Below are positions 60,109 through 64,000 of a stretch of 64,000 nt of DNA, one piece after another. The stretch comes from Maledivibacter sp. (GTDB lineage: Bacteria > Bacillota > Clostridia > Peptostreptococcales > Caminicellaceae), in NCBI GenBank assembly GCA_025210375.1, contig JAOASB010000007.1, forward strand, positions 89,095 through 153,094, in the 5' to 3' direction. The notes beneath the pieces were generated by a model. It worked only from the letters and a program-made list of their open reading frames with translations. It was not told the origin of the DNA and made no database searches. The first letter of the stretch is position 1, and each line of letters begins with the position of its first letter. Both the position numbers and the translations under genes were made by a program.

Positions 60109-61250
60109 TATGCTACCACTCCTTCGTTAGAACTATCTGTACTAATCTTTCCTATAACTACGTAATTCACTATCTCATCTACAGTAGATAATCTATCAAG
60201 TCCCATATCAGCTATTTTTCTACCATATTTAAAGTAATCCGTATTATTAATAATAGATGCCAGTTGAATAATCGAATTAATTGTGGGTGTATGGATGCCT
60301 AGATGTCTACCCATATCAGAAATAGGAACGAGACTTTGAGGGACATCTTCATAAATATATCTTGTTTCCATGGTCGAGGGAGCTGTGATACCATGATATC
60401 CCCTTGTATTTATTAGTGACTGACACAAGGTATCCCCCTTAGCTCCATATGTGTAGTTAAGCCACTGGCTTAAGGATATAGCATTTACATTTAATTTTTT
60501 CGCTATTAACATTCGCTCACGATCAGCTTCTCTAATAACATTTGATATAGATGGGGTGATGCCATCTATATAATATTGAAAGTCTCCATGGGTATTTTCT
60601 ATTCTCCCACAATTCAATATTGTTGGTATGGGATGCAACATAGCACCTACATTATTAAAACTAGTCTCTAGTACATTTTTTGATTGAGTAAATTCTGGAA
60701 AAGCATTATTTACGATTCCTATGAATTCATTTGTCCTTATTGCCGGTAATGCGGATACTTTAACCTCGTTCTTTTTACCAAAGATTTTCACTTGTCCATT
60801 CTCAAGACTTCGGCATGCAAATAATAAAGTTTGAGCTTCGATAATGCATACTTCTTTGATAGGATTATGTTTGGAAATAATATTTTTAAATTCCAAAGCT
60901 CCACCTGTTCTGCCGGGATTAAGTACAATATATTGATTTGATGTTATGATTGGAGCAATCTTATTGGCAATAAATTTATGGGCACTGGCGGGTAATACCA
61001 CCATGATAACATCAACATTTTTTATTGCTCTCTCAATATTATTGGTCACTAAATTTAAAACACCACGGCCACTACAAAACCCTACAAGATCTATATAACC
61101 TCTTTGCTTTATATCTATAATCCGTTCAATACTGCGATTATATAAATTAACCTTGTAGCCCTTTAATGCCAAATATCCAGCCATTGCTTGACCACCATTT
61201 CCAGCGCCGATGACAGCGAAACTAAGTCTTTTATCAAGACTATTTCTCAT
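60108..61250 (-). CDS. NAD/NADP octopine/nopaline dehydrogenase family protein
   Basis: 380 residues. The N-terminal Rossmann fold is FAVIGAGNGGQAMAGYLA with G15, G17 and G20. The C-terminal octopine-dehydrogenase domain has HPIPTILNCGRIE (about 215) and TRYIYEDVPQSLVPISDMG with IHTPTINSII. Family members reductively join, or oxidatively split, amino acid-keto acid conjugates. GGAGGTTAGCTT precedes ATG. Its stop codon overlaps the start of the B12 gene (TAATG), so the two are translationally coupled. The true substrate is unknown. Confidence 0.85.
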   Translation of the reverse strand: MRNSLDKRLSFAVIGAGNGGQAMAGYLALKGYKVNLYNRSIERIIDIKQRGYIDLVGFCSGRGVLNLVTNNIERAIKNVDVIMVVLPASAHKFIANKIAPIITSNQYIVLNPGRTGGALEFKNIISKHNPIKEVCIIEAQTLLFACRSLENGQVKIFGKKNEVKVSALPAIRTNEFIGIVNNAFPEFTQSKNVLETSFNNVGAMLHPIPTILNCGRIENTHGDFQYYIDGITPSISNVIREADRERMLIAKKLNVNAISLSQWLNYTYGAKGDTLCQSLINTRGYHGITAPSTMETRYIYEDVPQSLVPISDMGRHLGIHTPTINSIIQLASIINNTDYFKYGRKIADMGLDRLSTVDEIVNYVVIGKISTDSSNEGVVA

Positions 61251-61925
61251 AAGCTAACCTCCTATTCTTACTTTATTAATAAGTTATTGTACTAAAATAA
61301 TTGAGTTTATAAGTTAAGCCTGCTTTATATCACGTTTTGGCAGGTTACTTTATTAGTTTGATGAAAAGTTTAAAGCCTGTTCAATTTTAAAGAGTAAAGA
61401 ATAATTGACTGCGAAATTTATAGGATTTTTTAGATATTTAATATGCAAAACCAGTATCTACAATTAGGTTTGAATAACGATATAATTAGATAAGATTAGA
61501 CAAAATACACTGTATTATGTAAAAATATGAAAAAAATGGTATAACTAAATTAAATACTACAACCGATTGCAGTAGAAGCAAAGGTATTTAGTGAATAGAA
61601 AAAATATTTTAATAAAAAATAAATGTTTTAAATCTAGAAAAGTTAAAGATAAAACATAATAAAAGAAGTTACAAGAGTAGTAAAATAGAGGTTTTTTATA
61701 GATATAAAGACCTCATTGAAAAAGAGAATTTTCAGAATTGAGTCATCTCTCTGTAGATTTCTTTTAAAATTGTTTTTTAAAATCAAAATGAAGTTTGTAA
61801 ATGGGTATAACACCTCTAGAAAATTATATCATAAAAATCATTATATGTAAATAATTAACAGATAAAATCTGGACATTTGATTAAAATTTTTTTCTTATCC
61901 ATCGAAGGATATAAGCTTACTATAC
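61251..61925. other. 675-base gene-free region
   Basis: It is A/T-rich and has no ORF I can support. Small features are a CCTGC/GCAGG hairpin near 61318-61345, a GAGGT/ACCTC hairpin near 61688-61714 and a TTATCC/GGATATAA hairpin near 61900 that may end the DUF4363 unit. I looked for a B12 box of a cobalamin riboswitch upstream of the dehydrogenase and saw none. Confidence 0.5.
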
Positions 61926-62306
61926 CTAAAATATATTTTTAAGTGATAAAGATTCTTTTTCTTCTACATGGCTAAATAGATACTTTAAAGTAGCTATTTC
62001 ACCGAGGGTTAAAGATTTATCCTCTATAGAGATAAACTTTTCTATTTTTCTAAGAGTGAGATTTATTTTTTCCATTTCTTCATGGTCAAGGATTAACATG
62101 AGAACTTTTTTTGTTTCCTCCCATTTTTTATCGATAGTTTTATAAATAGATGAAGTAGAATCCCAGTTGGCATCATGAACTTTTGCTTCCATTATGGTTA
62201 GATTAGAGTTGATATCTGTTACTGATTCATCTATAAAGTTATATATAATTATCCAAGACGTTATTAGAACTATAACCACTAATGTAGATATAAAAAGAGA
62301 TTTCAT
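61926..62306 (-). CDS. DUF4363 family protein
   Basis: 126 residues with one N-terminal membrane helix (about 4-26) and a helical extracellular part containing WEETKKVLMLILDHEEMEKIN and LKYLFSHVEEKESLSL. The family is uncharacterised and commonly follows DUF421 genes, as here, two bases after its partner's stop. It is probably a membrane-anchored partner of the DUF421 protein. Confidence 0.82.
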   Translation of the reverse strand: MKSLFISTLVVIVLITSWIIIYNFIDESVTDINSNLTIMEAKVHDANWDSTSSIYKTIDKKWEETKKVLMLILDHEEMEKINLTLRKIEKFISIEDKSLTLGEIATLKYLFSHVEEKESLSLKNIF

Positions 62307-62308
62307 TT

Positions 62309-62992
62309 TTACAGCCTCGTTTCTTTTTTAAAGTGTAGACTCAAAGTTTTGTTTTGATCTACTGATGCATATAGTATCTTGTTAATATCCTCAACTTTTT
62401 GTTTTTTTAGTTCCTTATATAACCAGTTAAAATTTAAAGAAAGATCATCAAGATTTTCCCGATTTACCTTTCCATCTACTATTAAACTAATAGGTAAAGA
62501 TTCTTTTTCAACTTTAATTTTCATATCTGAAGGGGTCAAAGGTTTTTTTGAGGCTTTAGGAATTATACTTAGGTCACCATTCGTTTCAAGTATGGCAAAT
62601 TCTACATCATCTATGCTAGGGAAGTTCTTGATTCGTAGCTGTTCTACTAAATCGTTCATACTGATTCGTAGTTTCTTTAACTCTTTGTAGTCAATAGTTC
62701 CATTTTGTATTAGAATAGTGGGTTTTCCACATATCAAAGCCCTAGCTCTTTCACTTTTAAGTGTTACAAAGGATATCACCACCTGTAGAAAGACCAAAGT
62801 GGAGATTGCAACAATACCATTAATAAATGGCATTTCCACGGTTTCCATAGGTAAGGATGCCAATTCCGCTATCATTATTATTACAACTAGTTCATAGGGT
62901 TGAAGCTCGGATAGTTCTCCCTTGCCCATCACTCTAATAGCAACTACCACTAGTATGTAAAGCATAACTGTTCTTATAAAGATAGTTATCAT
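62309..62992 (-). CDS. DUF421 (YetF-type) membrane protein
   Basis: About 227 residues. Three membrane helices (about 1-85) are followed by two small soluble domains. RVMGKGELSELQPYELVVIIMIAELASLP, cited for its GKGELSELQPYE block, and GKPTILIQNGTID with LRISMNDLVEQLR are diagnostic. AGAGGTG lies before ATG 62992; the in-frame ATG at 63010 is less well placed. Relatives in bacilli are spore membrane proteins of unclear role. It is co-transcribed with DUF4363. Confidence 0.85.
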   Translation of the reverse strand: MITIFIRTVMLYILVVVAIRVMGKGELSELQPYELVVIIMIAELASLPMETVEMPFINGIVAISTLVFLQVVISFVTLKSERARALICGKPTILIQNGTIDYKELKKLRISMNDLVEQLRIKNFPSIDDVEFAILETNGDLSIIPKASKKPLTPSDMKIKVEKESLPISLIVDGKVNRENLDDLSLNFNWLYKELKKQKVEDINKILYASVDQNKTLSLHFKKETRL

Positions 62993-63095
62993 AAATGACA
63001 CCTCTTCCATATTAATACTAATATTGACAAACTATACGAAATGCATTTATTAAATTTATATTTTGATTTATAAAACAAGCCATGTTCCTAGGATA

Positions 63096-63230
63096 TTTGA
63101 TAATCGAAGAAATTACATAATTGCCTTTTGTAAAAATTATTTACTATATGTAGTTTTGGAATATCCCAAGACATGGGACATCTATTATATAATTTTGCCC
63201 AGTTACAATTATGAAATTTGCTCAAGTGGA
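63096..63230. repeat. Family-A element, diverged
   Basis: The left end GAAGAAATTACATAATTGCC and right end TTACAATTATGAAATTTGCTCA bracket TTACTATATGTAGTTTTGGA. It lies in the rrn upstream region. Confidence 0.65.
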
Positions 63231-63259
63231 AACATAAAGGATTTATTGGCATTTCTAAA

Positions 63260-63307
63260 TATAGGGTTTTCATAGTATAAGTTAAAGTCTATACTAAAAT
63301 CCCTATA
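63260..63307. repeat. Family-C 48-bp inverted repeat, copy 3 (inverted)
   Basis: The exact reverse complement of 6531-6578 and 51984-52031. Confidence 0.88.
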
Positions 63308-63416
63308 TTTTTAGTTTTCTCAAAAATAATAAAAAAAATCAAATTTTTTTTGTATGAGAAATTTATATAATTACTTTTCACACGTAAAAATACTTTACAC
63401 ATATCATATAATTTCT

Positions 63417-63595
63417 TCATTGAGGAAATTGCATAACTCTTACTTGGCTAAGCCTAATATGAAAATATCATCCTTGATTTAATTGCTTAAGATATAAGAC
63501 AATTTGATGGTATAGCTATTGGGATTTTAAAACTATATGGAGGGAGATGGGTTTTACAAAAAGTGATTATACAATTTGCTACATTAATATAAAAT
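63417..63595. repeat. Family-A element, long form
   Basis: It begins TTGAGGAAATTGCATAACTC and shares the interior ATATCATCCTTGATTTAATT, AAGATATAAG and GATTTTAAAACTATAT with 49473-49636. The right end reads GTGATTATACAATTTGCTAC. Confidence 0.75.
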
Positions 63596-63623
63596 ACAGA
63601 ATACAAATGGGAAAAATAACTAT

Positions 63624-63652
63624 TTGACATCATATTAAAATCATGATAGGAT
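63624..63652 (+). promoter_or_regulatory. rrn promoter P1
   Basis: TTGACA (63624-63629), 17 bases, TAGGAT (63647-63652). Confidence 0.65.
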
Positions 63653-63696
63653 ATTATTTGTCGTCGCTAAGGCGTAGGTCCTCAAGATGAAAAAGC

Positions 63697-63725
63697 TTGA
63701 CAATAAATGAGTGATGTGATAATAT
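63697..63725 (+). promoter_or_regulatory. rrn promoter P2
   Basis: TTGACA (63697-63702), 17 bases, TAATAT (63720-63725). Confidence 0.75.
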
Positions 63726-63801
63726 GTTAAAGCGTCGATGGGGAACATTTCAAGTACTTTCTAAAACATTTGGAAAGAATATTGCTAAAGTTAAAAAGGG
63801 C

Positions 63802-63830
63802 TTGACAACATCGAAAAAGTTTGATATAAT
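63802..63830 (+). promoter_or_regulatory. rrn promoter P3
   Basis: TTGACA (63802-63807), 17 bases, TATAAT (63825-63830): fully consensus. It lies about 118 bases before the mature 16S start. Confidence 0.9.
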
Positions 63831-63947
63831 AATTTCTGTCGCTAAAACGACAAGAAATGATAAAACTTTGGACATTGAAAACTAAACAGTGTAAGGAATT
63901 AAACCTTAGTTTGATAATCAATTCAAACTATAAAGAAACGCCAGTTT

Positions 63948-64000
<53 letters not shown>

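Noticed and set aside
61251..61925. Cobalamin riboswitch before the B12/dehydrogenase operon
   Set aside because: No B12-box-like sequence on the minus strand of this gap.

Overview
The window looks like a chromosomal segment of a low-GC, Gram-positive-type, anaerobic, spore-forming amino-acid fermenter of the Clostridia or Tissierellia. The support is: A/T-rich DNA with strong GGAGG ribosome sites, a small acid-soluble spore protein gene, a GH18 enzyme of the spore-cortex type, a T-box riboswitch, oxygen-sensitive glycyl-radical chemistry, a selenocysteine codon, and many peptidases and amino-acid transporters. I cannot name the genus from sequence alone. The first 53 bases of a 16S rRNA gene close the window, behind three tandem promoters.

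Layout. 1-6.1 kb: tail of an unknown gene, then an M20 amidohydrolase with an AbgT transporter, a TetR regulator and a second, divergent AbgT transporter. 6.1-10.4 kb: a possible small RNA, a DUF3842 and CooT pair, and a flavin/iron-sulfur enoate-reductase-type enzyme followed by a TetR gene. 10.7-14.5 kb: spermidine synthase, RocB-like hydrolase and agmatine deiminase. 14.8-21.2 kb: a sigma-54 activator, a -24/-12 promoter, M20 hydrolase, sodium symporter and a gamma-glutamyl-type hydrolase, then decayed copies of two genes that are intact elsewhere in the window. 21.2-25.6 kb: two paralogous small membrane proteins under a Fur-box promoter, divergent from a tryptophan T-box controlling an ABC transporter (trpXYZ). 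25.7-30.2 kb: L,D-transpeptidase, thiol peroxidase, GH18 hydrolase, FxsA. 30.4-38.7 kb: a second sigma-54 activator, an Xaa-Pro peptidase, a proline-type symporter, and trans-4-hydroxyproline dehydratase (HypD) with its activase. The symporter and activase genes are each preceded by a perfect -24/-12 promoter and a matched pair of inverted-repeat sites. 38.9-47.6 kb: complete histidine pathway (divergent hisK, then hisZGDCBHAFIE). 47.7-53.7 kb: LigT-like protein, MltG-like domain protein, ndk, sspH, NSS symporter and a COG2509 flavoprotein. 53.7-54.9 kb: HesB-like selenoprotein, iron-sulfur membrane protein and glutaredoxin. 55-61.3 kb: YfcC transporter and an M20 amidohydrolase, convergent with a cobalamin-binding mutase-like protein and an opine-type dehydrogenase. 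61.9-64 kb: DUF4363 and DUF421, then the rrn promoter region.

The common theme is scavenging and fermentation of peptides and modified amino acids: three M20 amidohydrolases, a RocB-like hydrolase, an Xaa-Pro peptidase, hydroxyproline dehydration and at least seven secondary transporters. Intergenic regions are seeded with short non-coding inverted-repeat elements. I define four families: A (ends GAGGAAATTGCATAA / TTATGCAATTTGCTC), B (104 bp), its 48-bp derivative C (three identical copies), and D. The points most worth a second look are the cobalamin/opine-dehydrogenase operon, the Fur-controlled CPRMAG membrane pair, the selenoprotein operon with its operator-overlapped promoter, and the sigma-54 enhancer pairs of the hydroxyproline region. 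No CRISPR array, transposase, integrase or tRNA gene was seen.
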